From: Lytechinus pictus
Lineage: Eukaryota; Echinodermata; Echinoidea; Temnopleuroida; Toxopneustidae
Direction of reading: 5' to 3'
NCBI RefSeq assembly: GCF_037042905.1
Contig: NC_087247.1
Span: forward strand, 63,821,420-63,885,419
Length of the DNA stretch: 64,000 nucleotides
The translations under genes were made by a program, and so were the position numbers. How positions within the stretch are numbered: position 1 is the first letter of the stretch; each line of letters starts with the position of its first letter. The notes beneath the pieces are model-generated. The model was not told the DNA's origin. It did not search any database and saw only the letters and a program-made list of their open reading frames with translations. Below are positions 31,078 through 44,280 of this stretch, one piece after another.

Positions 31078-32293
31078 GCTTGGATGGTCAGGAGGTATTG
31101 TTTGCAGTGATGTAAATTTGGATATACGACAAAGTAAGGTATGACTGCAGTGAATGATCTATTTCAATGATGTCATTAGTAATTTACATTATAATTGTTT
31201 AATAAACACTTTTTAGTATCAATTCTCAAATTGATTTTATTAAAAAAAAAGGGATTTGCAAATTATGTTTACTAAGTCCTATATAGGATTATGACATCGT
31301 TGGCATGTGGATTAATTCATTGCAGTCATGCCTTACATTGGCGCAAATTTTCATCACTGCAAAGAATACCTACTGATTATCCAAGCGTGAAGACATACCA
31401 CATGAATATGGATGGATTCAAATTATTTGACAGAAGATACTATTTCCAGTCATATATAATGATTATGCATTCATGACATATTTGTTTCCTTCAATTGGGG
31501 ATTTGTGAGGTGTCAAGTTTTTTTTTTACTCACACGGTATACGTGACACAACAGTTACCGCCGAGAAATGTGATCAATATAACTTGGTTCATTATTGAAT
31601 GCCATATGCATCAAAGTCTGGATTTTATGGAATTCATAAAAAAATTGGAATCAACATGTTTACGGAATTATTTTTATATTACATAGAACTGATATTACCA
31701 GCGATTATTGCTTATATCATGCATCAGTGACAGTAAAAGAATGCTATTATAACCCTGCATGGGCTATATTAATAAAGATGACTAAAGCATTTTTAAGGGG
31801 AGTTCACTTAATTTGGTTTTTAAAAAATGGTTCTTATCGACATCAGCTGTCTAAAAGTGGTTCGCACCTATACTTCCCTTTGAATAAGGGGATGGAGAGA
31901 ATTAAGGGGTCGAATTCATCCCCTTTTTTTCTGTTGACTGGTATTTCCTTCAGTAGCCTATATTGAGCGAGAAAAGGGTATATATTGTGGCTTGTGGCGT
32001 TCTCTTGTTCCTAATAAACATACTTTCATCTTCATTGTATTTTCACTGCATTTTTATTCAGATAAAAATGTGCAGAATGGGGAAGAACTTGACAATGAAA
32101 ATTGATATCTCCATTGTAACGAGAAAAAAAACTAAATATATCGCGCGAATTGCTTAATGAATAAGTCTGAGAGGACTGATGATAAGAATATCTTTAACAA
32201 CGACTGCTCTCTATCTCTTATTCCGCAGCGAATTGTTGAGAATCCCTACATCTTTCGAATTGTTTGATGGAGAGTCGAAAAGTGATGAAGCCC
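31078..32293. other. No defined gene; diverged repeat copy
   Basis: Contains the diverged inverted-repeat copy (TTGGGGATTTGTGAGGTGTC at about 31495). At 32229 a strong acceptor (CTCTATCTCTTATTCCGCAG) precedes an open frame that ends inside the MITE at 32294; I could not link it to another exon. Confidence 0.35.
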
Positions 32294-32834
32294 TTAAAGG
32301 AGAAATCCACCTAACGTAAAATTGGTTCTCGTAAAAGCAAAATAATAATCTGAATAATGATAACAACAACAACAATGATGTTGATGTTAATAATAATAAT
32401 AATAATAATAGTAATACTGAAAATAACAGTAATAAAGATTATGAAGTAGACAAACGAACATCCATCGCAAAATAGCATGCTCAAACTTGGGGCGTCGTGA
32501 CACGTGAGGGGAGGTGCTCCACATGTCCATCATATGTAATATAATCTTTTTTTATTAAATCGTTCGTGATGACTGGAATTGTTTTAAGTCTGTATGTAAT
32601 ACGTGTGTGATGCTAAGCAATTTGCAGTTTTCTGAGAAAAAAAAAGGAAATTTATGTCACATGATATGATTACGGGGAAGCTGCTTTACATGTAACGTCA
32701 CAAAACTGAAATTAAAGAAATAGCTTTATTTTTTGTTGGACTTTCGCCAAACTTCCGCGAATAATTGTGTATTTCTGACTAAATTTTGTTCTTTAATAAA
32801 GGCAAATTGACATCAGGTTGAACTTCCCCTTTAA
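32294..32834. mobile_element. TTAA-ended MITE
   Basis: Left TTAAAGGAGAAATCCACC and right GGTTGAACTTCCCCTTTAA are imperfect inverted ends with TTAA at both edges. Contains an ATA/AAC simple repeat (32366-32415). No ORF. Confidence 0.6.
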
Positions 32835-33091
32835 AAGAGGCCATCGGAAGATGATCGCCTTTCACTTTCTTGATGAAAGAAATGAAGGAATCTCGTTATA
32901 CATCAGAAGTTTAATAGGGTTTCTTACATTACACTAAATTCGGAGGTCCTTTATTTACACTCGTCAAAATAAGGATAAATTTAGCTGAACACACTGTTGG
33001 TTAGTATTTTCCCAAGACTACAAGATTGACCAATTTGTGTTTAAAAAAATACTGCTCAGCCTTTGGCCAACAGTTATACAGTCACATTAAG

Positions 33092-33333
33092 CAGTGGCCT
33101 AGTAAGCCTAAAAAATGAGGGGGCCAGATATGGCGTATCGGTCAAAGTATATAAAAAATTTAGAGAAAGCAAAGCAAAGCGAGCAAAAATTTCGACATTT
33201 TTATTGCGAAAACCAATTTTGTGATAGATTTTGACATATATTTTTTCATTCTCTCTTTCCTTTTGTTGGTCATGTTTTTTTTTTTTGGGGGGGGGGGGGC
33301 AAGCGCCCCCAAGCCTCCATCTGTACGCCACTG
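33092..33333. mobile_element. MITE with CAGTGGC...GCCACTG ends
   Basis: Left CAGTGGCCTA and right TACGCCACTG are inverted. The core (TTTGTGATAGATTTTGACAT and CGCTTTGCTCGC reversed) and G run are shared with 52645-52856 and the 15720-16370 composite. Confidence 0.65.
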
Positions 33334-34016
33334 ACAATAATGTTGGGCAAGATATACCTCTTCATTTCGTTAATTTCTTTCAGTTACTCAATCTTTGACC
33401 AAAAAACCAAAATTTGACCACATTGTCTTATTTATGTGTCAATGTCAAACTAACGAGAAACTACATTTTGTAGGCATCTAAAACTTGCACGAAGTCAGGT
33501 AATTCTATAATGATCGCTCAACGCAGTTGTTGGTAAAAAGGTGGTTCGTTGACCAACCATTTCAAGAGTGCGGAAGTTTGATTGCGTACATGAGAGGATT
33601 GATGAAAGGGATGATGAGCAAGGTACACTCTTAAAAAAGATTTGCCAAAATAACAAATCTGTTGGTGATTTGTGTGAAATATTTTGTCGAACATTGTTAT
33701 GCCTGGTATTAATTTGGCATGATTTAATTTTAATTATTGGATTTTCTACATATTCCATTCTGAATCATGATAGGGGTCTTATATCAACATTCATATGCCA
33801 CATACAAGGTTTTACAATCTATTGGTTCGGATTTTAACGATACAATTTAAATTTCCTGGTCAGATAACCATATTCATGCATTCGAAATTGATAGGCCTAC
33901 TCCTACTCTTAAACATGTTAAATGAAATCAGAGATCACATTTCAGTTTCGCCAAATAATGAGAGTTGAAGGAAATAAAAGCTCTTACAGGAAATGGGACT
34001 ATCAGCAGTAAATTTC
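33334..34016. other. No gene seen
   Basis: AT-rich; 33568-33837 is open on the plus strand but unrecognised and without splice context. Confidence 0.4.
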
Positions 34017-34624
34017 TTGAAGGGCAGGTCCACCCCAGATGAATTTTGATTTGAATGAATAGAGAAAAATCAAAGTAGCATAACACTGAAAATTTCATCA
34101 AAATCGGATGTAAAATAAGAAAGTTATGACATTTTAAAGTTTCGCTTGTTTTTCACAAAACAGTGATATGCACAACTCAGTGACATGCAAATAAGACGAT
34201 GATGTCCCTCACTCACTATCTCTTTCGGGGTTTTTGTATTGCTTGAATTATATATTTCATCTTTTACAGATTTGACAATAAGGAATAACTTGACTGAACC
34301 ATATAATATTAAACAATGCTAATTCCACATGTTCAGGGAAGAATTAATCGTTGTTTCCCTTGACAATAAGGAGAAAATTAGAATATTTCCGATTTCATAT
34401 AATAAAATACAAAAGAAATAGTGAGTGGATGACGTCATCGGTCTCCTCATTTGCATACAGACCATGATGTGCAATATAACTGTTTTGTGAAATTAAGCGA
34501 AACTTTAAAATGTCATAACTTTCATGTTTTACATCCGATTTTGATGAAATATTCAGTGTTATGCTTGTTTGATTTTCTCTTTTTATTTAAATCAACTTTT
34601 TGTCGGGGTGGACTTGTCCTTTAA
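34017..34624. mobile_element. Fold-back MITE (GTCCACCCC family), copy 1
   Basis: Left TTGAAGGGCAGGTCCACCCC and right GGGGTGGACTTGTCCTTTAA. The arms continue inward for over 100 bp (AACACTGAAAATTTCATCAA, AAGAAAGTTATGACATTTTA and complements). About 608 bp, no ORF. Same family as 58281-58892. Confidence 0.85.
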
Positions 34625-36109
34625 ACGATTGATGCAAAATGGTCTGATATTGGATAATGTTTCAGTCATTCTGGTGTATACTTTCAAACCAATTGTTGCT
34701 TTCATCAAGACTGAGTTGTGGTTTCTACATGCGTTCATACTCGTTCATACTCGCATTCTGTAAACCTCCCTATATATCTTATTAGTTTGGTGAATTCACT
34801 ATTATTTCTTCCTGGCATTGCAACCATCAAAAACTAACGGGAAATTCATGAATTTTCTTACAGGGCATATTTAACTCCACGGTTCAAGCAGTTTTTGCGA
34901 GCCTTCATAATGGGTGTGCCGCAGGCATCATTCTCGTAAAGAGTTTCCCATGTTCAGAGTTCAGGATAGCCGGATGTGAAGCTGTCATTTCATGTCTCCA
35001 AAGTTAGCTATCCTATAATTCCTAATTTCCTATGGAATGATTTTCATTGAGCTATAATATTTTACTATTTAAAAATCGCCGGTACTCAATTGAGCTCACA
35101 GGACGTTCGTTATTACAAAAAGGTATGATGTTGGAGCCTAGTTATATAAAACAAACTCGTAAATATTTAAATTGAATTTAACTAATCAAAGTACAATGAG
35201 GATCATGACGCTTTATTATAAACATTATATAGCAATACTCCATATACAACACTGCAATACAAAACCGGTTTTAGTGTCATAAAGCATTCTTTCAGTAAAT
35301 CATTCAAAAAATTTAATCATAGCAATAAAATTAATAACTTTATTATTTACGAGCATGGCTGCCAACATTAATATGCCGACAGCTATCATAGCTTCAAAAT
35401 AAACACAATTTCATGGGGAATTTAATTTGTTAGCCGTATGTACAGTATACGGCCGGCATTTCTACTGTTTTTATGTCGAAAAGACTAGATAGTTAAATAA
35501 TTCGTTTCGTGACTGTAAATAGAAAATGCTTATACTATAACTCCAATAGACAAGGTGTCATGTCACGAACTATTGTTAATAAAAAGATGCCTATATCGAA
35601 TGAAGCTTCAACTTCAATGCCATATTCACACTACATGCATGGCGAAACTGACACATACCCAACGAATCAATTACATTTTTAAAAAATCATTGATATCAAT
35701 AAAGCATTTTCATTTATTTGATGCAAGATAAACGAGCAATGATGTAAAAAAGTATATAATAATGAAAGATACGTTATTTCGAATGTCATATCATCGATCT
35801 TTTTGGAGTCAATTTCATAAGTGTGGCTGTAGCAAGTATAGCAATTGGATAAACCCTGACGTTTATGAGTGGCGCCACAGCCTGGAGAAGGGGGCAGGTC
35901 ACTACTTAGGATTTTATAAGCGGTGAACACAATGAAGAAAAGAAACGAAATGGATAAAAAAAGGGGGGGGGGGTAAAGTGGGAGGGAAGAAGGAAAAGCG
36001 CATGAAAGGAGGGATCTGGTCAGTGTATATAATACCCCGAATGCAACTGAGAAAAATATGACGTCATACCCCTGTCAAAATCACGGCACGGGGCACTACC
36101 CCTACAGAC
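34625..36109. other. No gene seen
   Basis: AT-rich. A small hairpin (GCCGTATGTACAGTATACGGC) lies at about 35433-35453, and a G run at about 35964-35973. Confidence 0.4.
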
Positions 36110-36293
36110 GTTACTTTAAATGTATATACGTTTCATAATGTTATTTTCATTGTATGATTGTATCTTATTTTATTATGTCCATTGTAAAATATGTATATGT
36201 TCTTTTTATCGTTGCAGGGCCTCTTTGTAAATCAGTTCTATAACTGAAAGGGCTACCCTGCGTAAATAAAACTGAAATAAATAAATAAAATAC
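36110..36293 (+). mobile_element. LINE 3' end
   Basis: The 3' UTR-like sequence GCAGGGCCTCTTTGTAAATC and AAAGGGCTACCCTGCGTAAA ends in ACTGAAATAAATAAATAAA. The GGGCTACCCTG...AATAAA form is typical of animal L2/CR1-type LINE tails. Confidence 0.65.
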
Positions 36294-36399
36294 ACTCTTT
36301 ATCCTTTAGATTTTTCTCAGTCAGTGTTTCTGTTTAGGCCGATTGTATGCTGATATTATGATACATGTACATTCACATTCTTGTACTTGCTGAACTTAC

Positions 36400-36534
36400 C
36401 ATTGATATCCATGTCTATATACGGATGAGGAAGGTTTTTTTTTCTTCTTCGAAGCTTTACTCTTATCACGATTCGAGCTTGTAACGCTTCATTATTCGAT
36501 TCGTTTGTCACAGTCACTTTCTGGACGATGGTGT
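36400..36534 (-). CDS. Candidate internal exon, phase 1-1, unrecognised protein
   Basis: On the minus strand the exon is bounded by an acceptor (ATGGATATTTGCAG) and a consensus donor (AATG|GTAAGTTC). It is 135 bp, exactly 45 codons, and both boundaries are in phase 1, the symmetric class common in extracellular-domain exons. It reads TIVQKVTVTNESNNEALQAR, IVIRVKLRRRKKNLPHPYID, then MDIN. The first half resembles a beta-strand-rich segment with a potential N-glycosylation site (NES), the second half is basic. No partner exons were identified. Family unknown. Confidence 0.5.
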
Positions 36535-36589
36535 CTGCAAATATCCATATTGCTATAATTATACTGACGTCACCTGATATATAGTTCAA

Positions 36590-36845
36590 ATTCAAATTCA
36601 AATTTATTTATTTCACTTCCATCAAACAAAAACAAATTGTATACCATTATAAACATAAATATTTGTATCCGTTGCAAAAAAAATTTAGTAATATTATGTT
36701 GTGAAAAAAAACTTAGACAATTTGGGCAACACATTGTAGGTTTTAAATTTGTATACTATTTTTCAATAGAAATTAAATTAAGATGGAAATGGAGGGACCC
36801 ACTAAAAAGCAATGCTTGTACAATGTGGGCCCCTAAAAAAAATAG
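36590..36845 (-). mobile_element. LINE 3' end, reverse orientation
   Basis: On the minus strand TTTAGGGGCCCACATTGTAC, AAGCATTGCTTTTTAGTGGG and an AT-rich UTR end in ATTTGAATTTGAATTTGAA. Related to the tail at 14465-14683. Confidence 0.6.
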
Positions 36846-37229
36846 ATAACACAACAAATAACAGAGTACAAATACAGATATATGTAATCAAATGAGAAAA
36901 AAATGAGAGAGAAATAATACTCACAAAATAAATACGAAGTTATCAAAAAATATAGTTTGATATAGGACAAAACAACCCGTCCTAAAATATATCAACCCTT
37001 CCCCACCCCAACCCCCCCCCAGAAAAAGAGAAGAAAAAAGGGGAGAATGCCCTGAGAAGATGGATGGGTGCTGCTGAACGTAGGTAGAACATAATGCCAT
37101 CGTGGACTCAAGCAAACTGGATTCAATGATGTGTATAAAAGGAGAAAAAAATATATAAAATAACCTGGAAAGAATATAATGCACGAAAATGTGATTGATG
37201 CCGTAAACAAATAACCGGTAGGAAGGCGG
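36846..37229. other. No gene seen
   Basis: Flank of the fold-back element; contains a C run at about 37012-37020. Confidence 0.4.
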
Positions 37230-37284
37230 ATAAGCGGACAGGAAAGTATGGCACGCCCATAGGGAAACAATTAAATATATATTT

Positions 37285-37560
37285 CACTTGAAAAAAATAT
37301 GTTTCTCTTCCACTAAACCATTTCACTCAAAAAAATTTATATTTCACTTTTCAAAAAAAATATATTTCACTTTTCAAAAAATATATATATTTCACTTTTC
37401 AAAAAAATACATTTCACTTTTCAAAAAAAATATATTTCACTTTCTCAAAAAAATATATTTCACTTTAAAAAAAATATATTTCACTTTTCCCGAAAAATAC
37501 TGTTTCACTTTAAAAAAAAATATATTTCACTTTTCAAAAAAAAAAAAAAATTTCATTTCA
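37285..37560. repeat. Outer arm domain: tandem TTTCACTTTTCAAAAAAATA units
   Basis: About ten units of 22-28 bp. The mirrored block is at about 46140-46310. Confidence 0.85.
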
Positions 37561-37649
37561 CTTGTTACATTTTAATTTTGAGAGAAACCAAATCCTTCCA
37601 CTTTTGTTGGATAACACATGTGGCTGCCGTATTAGTCTGTGCATAAAAT

Positions 37650-38640
37650 TCATCTATCTATCTGTCTATCTACCTACATGATATCTATCTGTTTAAATGT
37701 GTCTATCTTTCTATCTATCTATCCATCTATCTGTCTGTCTATTTATCTATCTATCTCTCGAACTATTTATTTTCTATCTGTTTAATAATTATCTGTTTAA
37801 ATATATCTATGTTTCTATCTATCTATCTATCTATCCATCTATCTGTCTGTCTCTGTATCTATCTATCTATCTATCTATCTAATATCTATTTATTTCTTTT
37901 AATATGTCTGTATATCTGTTTATTCTTCAATCGATCTATATATCTATCTATCTATCTAACGATTTATCCGGCTGTTTAACTTTCTGTATATCTGTCTTTC
38001 TATCTATCTGCCTATTTATCTTTATCTATCTACCTTTCTATCTATCTGTTCAAAATATGTATGTCTATTTGTATGTCTACCTTTCATCTTTTAATCTAAT
38101 ATCTATTGATCTATTTAAATAATCATGTCTGTTTATTTGACTCATTCTGTTTAATATGTTATTCCATCTGTCTATTTATCAATAAATATATCGATCTATT
38201 TTCTCTCTATCTATGTATCTATCCATCTATTTATCTATCTGCGTATGTACCTATGTATCTATCTGTCTCTGAATCTCTGTGTATATCAAATATAATATCA
38301 TAATCACCGTTATCATCATCACCATATTTGCCATCAATCATTGTCAGCATCATCCTCCTCATCATCGTATTTTTATCGTCAATCAATATCTATCTAATGT
38401 CTCTCTGTATATCTAATACCTATTTATCTGTTTATATCTATCTATCTTTTAATATATATATATATCTATATTCTATTAATCTATCCACCTATCATTTATC
38501 TCTCCATCCATCTATCAATCTATTTATCTATCTTTCTTTTATGTATCTGTTTAAATATGAATGTCTATTCATCTTTCATACTTATATCCACTCATACATG
38601 TATGCTTAAATAATCATGTCTGTTTATATATTTATCTACG
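37650..38640. repeat. ATCT/CTGT tetranucleotide block of the left arm
   Basis: Degenerate (ATCT)n with CTGT and CCAT variants, mirrored at 40430-40780 and 45418-46130 as GATA/GACA. Open stretches across it are low-complexity artefacts. Confidence 0.9.
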
Positions 38641-38910
38641 ACAGACCACCTAATTCGTCCGCACGACGAATTAAAATCTAGTTTCACTTGTTACAATCTG
38701 AGAGAAAACAAATCATTTCACTTTTGTTGGATAACACATACGACGGCTGCCGTATTAGACCGTACGTAAAATTCATACCTCACGTAAAAATCCATTCCTC
38801 TCGCTACGAAAAACATTTCACTCTTGTTGCAAAATTCATTTCACTCAATTGCAAAAAAATACGTTCCTCTTTTTTCTCGGCCTGTAGGCGGCGCGCATCA
38901 TTGTTGGTGG

Positions 38911-38960
38911 GACAAGGTCACTGAACTAGAAATACGTATTTCTAGTTCAGTGGACAAGGT
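38911..38960. mobile_element. 34-bp perfect palindrome between 8-bp direct repeats
   Basis: GACAAGGT at 38911-38918 and 38953-38960 exactly abuts a perfect palindrome at 38919-38952 whose half is CACTGAACTAGAAATAC. It looks like two fused terminal inverted repeats inserted with an 8-bp target duplication. Absent from the matching position in the right arm. Confidence 0.7.
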
Positions 38961-40584
38961 ATTAAACAGAGATGGTTGCAAAATTTTCGCTGTGCTGAGG
39001 GAAGAAATCATGAATGCGGTTGCAACACACAAAATGACAAGGATATGGGGATACCAGCGAACCCAATTACGACACTTTCCCACGCGTGCCCAGAATGCAC
39101 CACGAGGTGGGCCCATAAACACAAAACATGAAGTTTGATTTTATCGCTGATCATGCACAATAGCCAGTGCAATCAGCTGTTGCATTAATCACTAACGTTT
39201 TGTAGGCATGATATATGAAGCATGAATAGCTCCACGCATGAAGCACGCATGGCACTACACTATCTCCACAGCTGAATGGACAAGGTGTTGAAATTTCCCT
39301 TTTCTCCATCTCGTCTGTCTTTTACTTGATTGACATACGATAATCGCGATGATTGATGAAATGAAGCTTACAAAAGTCTACATTTCACTGGTCAACTCGC
39401 TTGTACTTGCGTTGCAAAACCAAATTCTCACCATTTTGTCACGGGCAGTGCTTCTTCAAACCAGACATAAGCGGTAAAGCATACAGGACTGAATGGGTGA
39501 AGGCGTCATCGCTTTCGGTGGACATTCTCGGCTAACACCAAATTTTTTTGAGCGATGACGTCATCACCAAACTTCAGTCCCGTATACTCACTTTTCATGT
39601 CTGTTCAAAATATGGGGAAGCATAGCACTGCCCGTGCTGAGAGTAGCATTGGAAAAAACCCCATTCATGTCTCGGACAAAATGGATAGAATTTGGTTTTG
39701 CAGTGCATGTACAAGCGAGTTGACCAGTGAAATGTAGTTTTTTGTAAGCTTCATTTCATCAATCATTACGATCATCGTATGTCAATGAAGTAAAAGACAG
39801 ACGAGATGGAGAAAAGGGAAATTTCAACACTTACCTTGACCTTTCAGCTCCGTAGATAGTGTATGTATGAAGTATTCATGCCTCATGCCTACAAAACGTA
39901 TAGCCAGACCGTGCTAAGGTTAGTGATTGATCGTAGGGCCGAATGCAATAGCTGATTGCACTGGCTATTGTGCATAATCAGCGATAAAATCAAACTTTAC
40001 GTTTTGTGTTTATAGGCCCACCTCGTGGTTCATTCTCGTGCACATGGGAAAGTGACGTATTGGGTTCGCTGGTATCCCCATATCCTTGTTATTTTGTGTG
40101 TTGCAACCGCATTCATGATTTTTCCCCTCAGCACAGCGAAAATTTTGCAACCATCTCTGTGCGCGCCCCCTACAGGCCGAGAAAAAAGAGGAACGTATTT
40201 TTCTGCAATTGAGTGAAATGAATAAGCAAGAGTGAAATGTTTTTCGTAGCGAGAGGAATGGATTTTTACGTGAGGAATGAAATTTACGTACAGTCTAATC
40301 ATAGAGCAGCCGTATGTGTTATCCACCAAAAGTGAAATGATTTGTTTTCTCTCAGATTTAAAATGTAACAAGTAAAACTAGATTTTAATTCGTCGTGCGG
40401 ACGAATTAGATGGTCTCTCGTAGATAAATAAACAGACATATAACTATTTAAACAAATGAGTGGATATAAATATGAAAGATAAATAGACAGACATACATAT
40501 TTAAACAGATACATATAAGAAAGATAGATAAATAGATAGATAGATGGATGGAGAGATAAATGATAGGTGGATATATTAATAGAC

Positions 40585-40617
<33 letters not shown>

Positions 40618-41627
40618 TAAACAGATGAATAGGTATTAGATAGATAGACAGATGGACATTAGTTAGATATTGATTGACGATAAAAAATATGATGATGAGG
40701 AGGATGATGCTGATAATGATTGATGGCAAATATGATGATGATGATAACGGTGATTATGATATTATATTTGATATACCACATATGGGGTGTTGCAAGAAAC
40801 TTGCGATTGAACGCAAATCGAACGCAACTCCCAAAATTGAGCGTAAGTCCTCCGATTAAACGCAAATCTGCAATTGAACGCAAGTTACGTTCAATCCTGT
40901 TGCAAGAACAAGTTGCGTTTGATCGATTGAACGTAGATCAAGCGCAAGCTTTGCAATTGATTGCAAATCGAACGTAACTTATGTGAGATTTTGGAGGATG
41001 CGCAAAATTTGCGTTCGATTTACGTTCAATTGATTGTCCATAGGCTTGTGTACTAAAAATTCTGCAAAATTTTTTTTTGTTTTGTTTTGTTTTGAAAACT
41101 TGTGTAAATTATGCCATTTTCAATTTTCCATGGGTTTTTTCAAGAAAAACTTGAAATAATGTTATTTTCAATCTTTATAGGCCTCTTCAGCAATTATGCC
41201 ATTATTTTCACACAATTTCACTACATTCTCTCCTAATATCATTTTAAAGTGTGTCAATCACCAAAAATATTGTGCTCTTGTTATCAGAGGTCATGGAATA
41301 TTCAAATTGTGATTTCTTAAATAATTTGTATGAAAAAATATTGAAGAAATATTAACTCTCCATAGGCACAAAAAAGCCACTCTTCATTAAAACACTTCAT
41401 GCACCGGCAAATACAACTCAGAATTTGTTTTGCAAGAGCACCAAATTGCTTCAATGCTTTCATTTATAAATATCATAATGAATAACATGCCCAATTAAGT
41501 AATTTTAGTTTGATTTTCAAATAAAACATACATTTCAGGAGATTGCTACACTTCAAAATCTGAAGCTCTCTTGTTTCTCTCTCTTTAATCATGAGATTGC
41601 ATGGTAAATATATATCACACTTGCATA

Positions 41628-41758
41628 CAGGGATGAGGTCGAGGCTGATTCTTCCGAGTCATGAGGCAGCTTGAGAGAACTTCCCATAGATTCTGTACAG
41701 TGACTCGGACCAAGGTCAGCAAAATGTTGTCTCGAGGTCAGCATTGACTACATCCCTG
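41628..41758. mobile_element. 131-bp MITE with CAGGGATG...CATCCCTG ends
   Basis: Left CAGGGATGAGGTCGAGGCTGA and right GGTCAGCATTGACTACATCCCTG-type ends are imperfect inverted repeats. GC-richer than its surroundings. Confidence 0.55.
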
Positions 41759-42241
41759 CTTGGAAATGAAAAGATCCATTGATCTGTGAACAAAAAGAAC
41801 ACTGCTCAAGACATTCATTATTGATGGACCTGTTATTTTTAATTTTCATTGTTTCTTACTCCTGAGGAATTACTTCTGAGATTCATTTATATCAAATAAA
41901 AATTCATATCATCTTCATCAAGTGTTTTACCACTGAATGTCAGCCCACAGTCCTTAATGTTGGCAAGAAGAATCCATAGAAGTCAAGTCAAGAAAGCCAC
42001 AAGCGTCTCTGCTTGAAGGAACAAATCTGGTTTCCAGAAGCAGTCTAATTTGAGATGAATATGGAGAGCTCCATGGAGTGAAGTTTTTAAACCAGCAACA
42101 CCCTCATTCTGAAGTCCACTCTAATAAGATGTTACTACAGACAGGAGCAGCTCTGAATTCAGTTCTGATAATCAACCTGTTCATAAAAAAATAATAATAT
42201 AGGAAATAATGCAAGCCCATAACCATACATAGCTTGGGTTA

Positions 42242-42355
42242 GTTCAAATTTTGTCCTTTCAGTGCAAGAACGCCCTTAGCAAAACATTTTTGTGCACCCC
42301 ATCAGTGCAGAAATGCCCCTATGCCTGCTGGTAAGGGCGTTGTTTGCACCGACAA
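42242..42355. repeat. Hairpin with CAGTGCAAGAACGCCCTTA arms
   Basis: CAGTGCAAGAACGCCCTTA near 42260 and TAAGGGCGTTGTTTGCACCG near 42332 are imperfect inverted repeats around a second CAGTGCAGAAATGCCCC block. Confidence 0.55.
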
Positions 42356-42989
42356 GATGATATGATAGAGGGATAGTGGCTTACTCCTGAGACCATAATA
42401 ATTGGCAATTTGCCATGATGCAATCTAAAAAAGTGTGAAAACTGATTGTTTTTCCCCAAATAAATGAATCATGGAAATTAGAATATGCAATAAATTAAAT
42501 CAATGAAAGCAAAATACACAATTTCATACAGTACACATTGGATGAGCACAACAACCACCCTTCCCCCCCTCCCCCCATCAATGGGGGTGTCTTCATTGCT
42601 GAGAAGTCCAGTCAAGATAGAGATTTGTATTTGCCTTTTTCACTTTGCATTATCCTTGGATTAATGTGTACAGATTTCACCCCCATCCGCATTACGATCA
42701 TGGTGAATTATTAATAATACAGTTTACATGTAACCTACCATTTGAGAGTTGATAAAATGAATCAATCAGCTGGTTGCAAGAACACACATTGTAGCAGACA
42801 CAGTTATGGTGGTTCGGAGGTTTCTTGTTTATTCCAGACTTCTTTGTCATCATAACTGTAGTAAGCAATTAAAAGCAAAAAGCAAAGAGATAAAACATAT
42901 TCATGAAATTAATATACAAGTTAAGCTCAGTTGCCAGTGTGTTAATCATTATAGTAGTCCCAGGGTGTTTTGATTAAAGTCACTTCTGG

Positions 42990-43530
42990 CCTGGGGAGGG
43001 GCACTATGGTTCCTCATCCATGGGCGGTGCAATTAAAAAAACTATGAAATCATACCTTTCACTTTAATTTACTAAAAAAAGCTCGTAATAGAATGCTAAA
43101 CTTTGGTGTACATATTCCTTTCTAGAGCATTCCTAACAACTTTACTTTAAAAAATCTGGTATAAAAATAAATTCCTTTTTTTTTTTTTACTATTTTTTCT
43201 TAACTTCTTAAATGTATTTCTTTTAATTGTTATTTTCAAGACAAAGTTCATCAGTGACATTAAATTTCCATTGTCAATAAAAAAATTACCCAATTATGAA
43301 TATTGACTTTTTACATGTAATCATGTTTTTGTCTGACATGTACTTAAACAAACACAATGTTGCAAAATTTCCTGACCCTGTACCTGGGAATTGCAAATTT
43401 GGTCTCAAAAGTTGCGTGAGACTTGAAAGTAAAACGTCAGTCAATGGTGCAGTAATACAATTTTGAGTGGCAGATTTATTCTGAAAAATGTCAAGGGGGA
43501 CCATATCCCCCCCCCCCCCGAGTATTGTGC
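42990..43530 (+). mobile_element. Copy of the ACTGGG MITE family inside the 4.6-kb element
   Basis: Matches 8600-9180 in order: AGAATGCTAA-TTTGGTG, the AT-rich core, TTTTTACATGTAATCATG, CCTGGGAATTGCAAATTTGG and AAAACGTCAGTCAATGGTGC. Confidence 0.65.
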
Positions 43531-43734
43531 TTGATGTAAAAAAAAAATCATGATTATGCATTCAATATTAATAATGATGCACCATATGAAACACCCTTTT
43601 ACTGTAAGCACCTGGAAAAGCATTGTAATCATCCATTAAATAATTTAAAGTGAAAAAAAAAAATCTGTCATCTATATAGCACCTCATGTGCTTGCATAAA
43701 AATCAAGTTAAGACTAGAGTCAGTTACATAGTAG

Positions 43735-44162
43735 CCCGGGGGGGGGGGTTACTCACGAAATAATGCATATGGGGATGTGCCGCTGGAATGGGTCGCCTTT
43801 TTGGAAGAAATCCCTAAACATGGGGTATGGATTTATGCTGGAAAATCCCTAAACATGGCCCAATTTTTAGATACTGGCCTTAAACATGGGTCCATATTCT
43901 ACTCCAATGTCTTAGGTGCAAATACAAAATTACCTTACATTTTGGGCGATAACCTTTTTCTTTTTTTTTTTTGGTCAAGTTTTCCAGGCGAAAATGTGCC
44001 CCCCCTTTTGGAAATCCTGGATCCGCCCCTGTGATGAATCCCCAATAATGGGTACCTTTTTAGCCAAAATGACCTGTAAATATGGGTACGGGTTTCAAAC
44101 CTTCAGCCGCACACCTTTGTCCAAACCAAATTTAAGTACCTCCCCCCCCCCCCCGGCATAGC
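43735..44162. mobile_element. MITE with CCCGGGGG end and 8-bp flanking repeat
   Basis: Starts CCCGGGGGGGGGGTTACTC and ends AAGTACCTCCC-(C run)-GGCATAGC. CATAGTAG flanks both sides (43727-43734 and 44163-44170). The interior repeats AAACATGG-ATT-type blocks. It belongs to the same structural class as 11088-11746 and 53741-54171. Confidence 0.6.
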
Positions 44163-44280
44163 CATAGTAGACCTACATATTGAATCTAAAAAATAGATGT
44201 ATTTAGGCTTACATGTATATCTTTTTATATTTATATGTGATGGATATTACAATGTGACTCATACGGCACATCATTACATA

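Noticed and set aside
32229-32296. Strong acceptor followed by a 29-codon open frame ending in a MITE
   Set aside because: No partner donor in matching phase and the stop comes from the MITE; too weak to list as an exon.
37697-38609. Several ORFs rich in YLSIYLS
   Set aside because: Translations of the ATCT microsatellite in the fold-back arm; low complexity, no gene.
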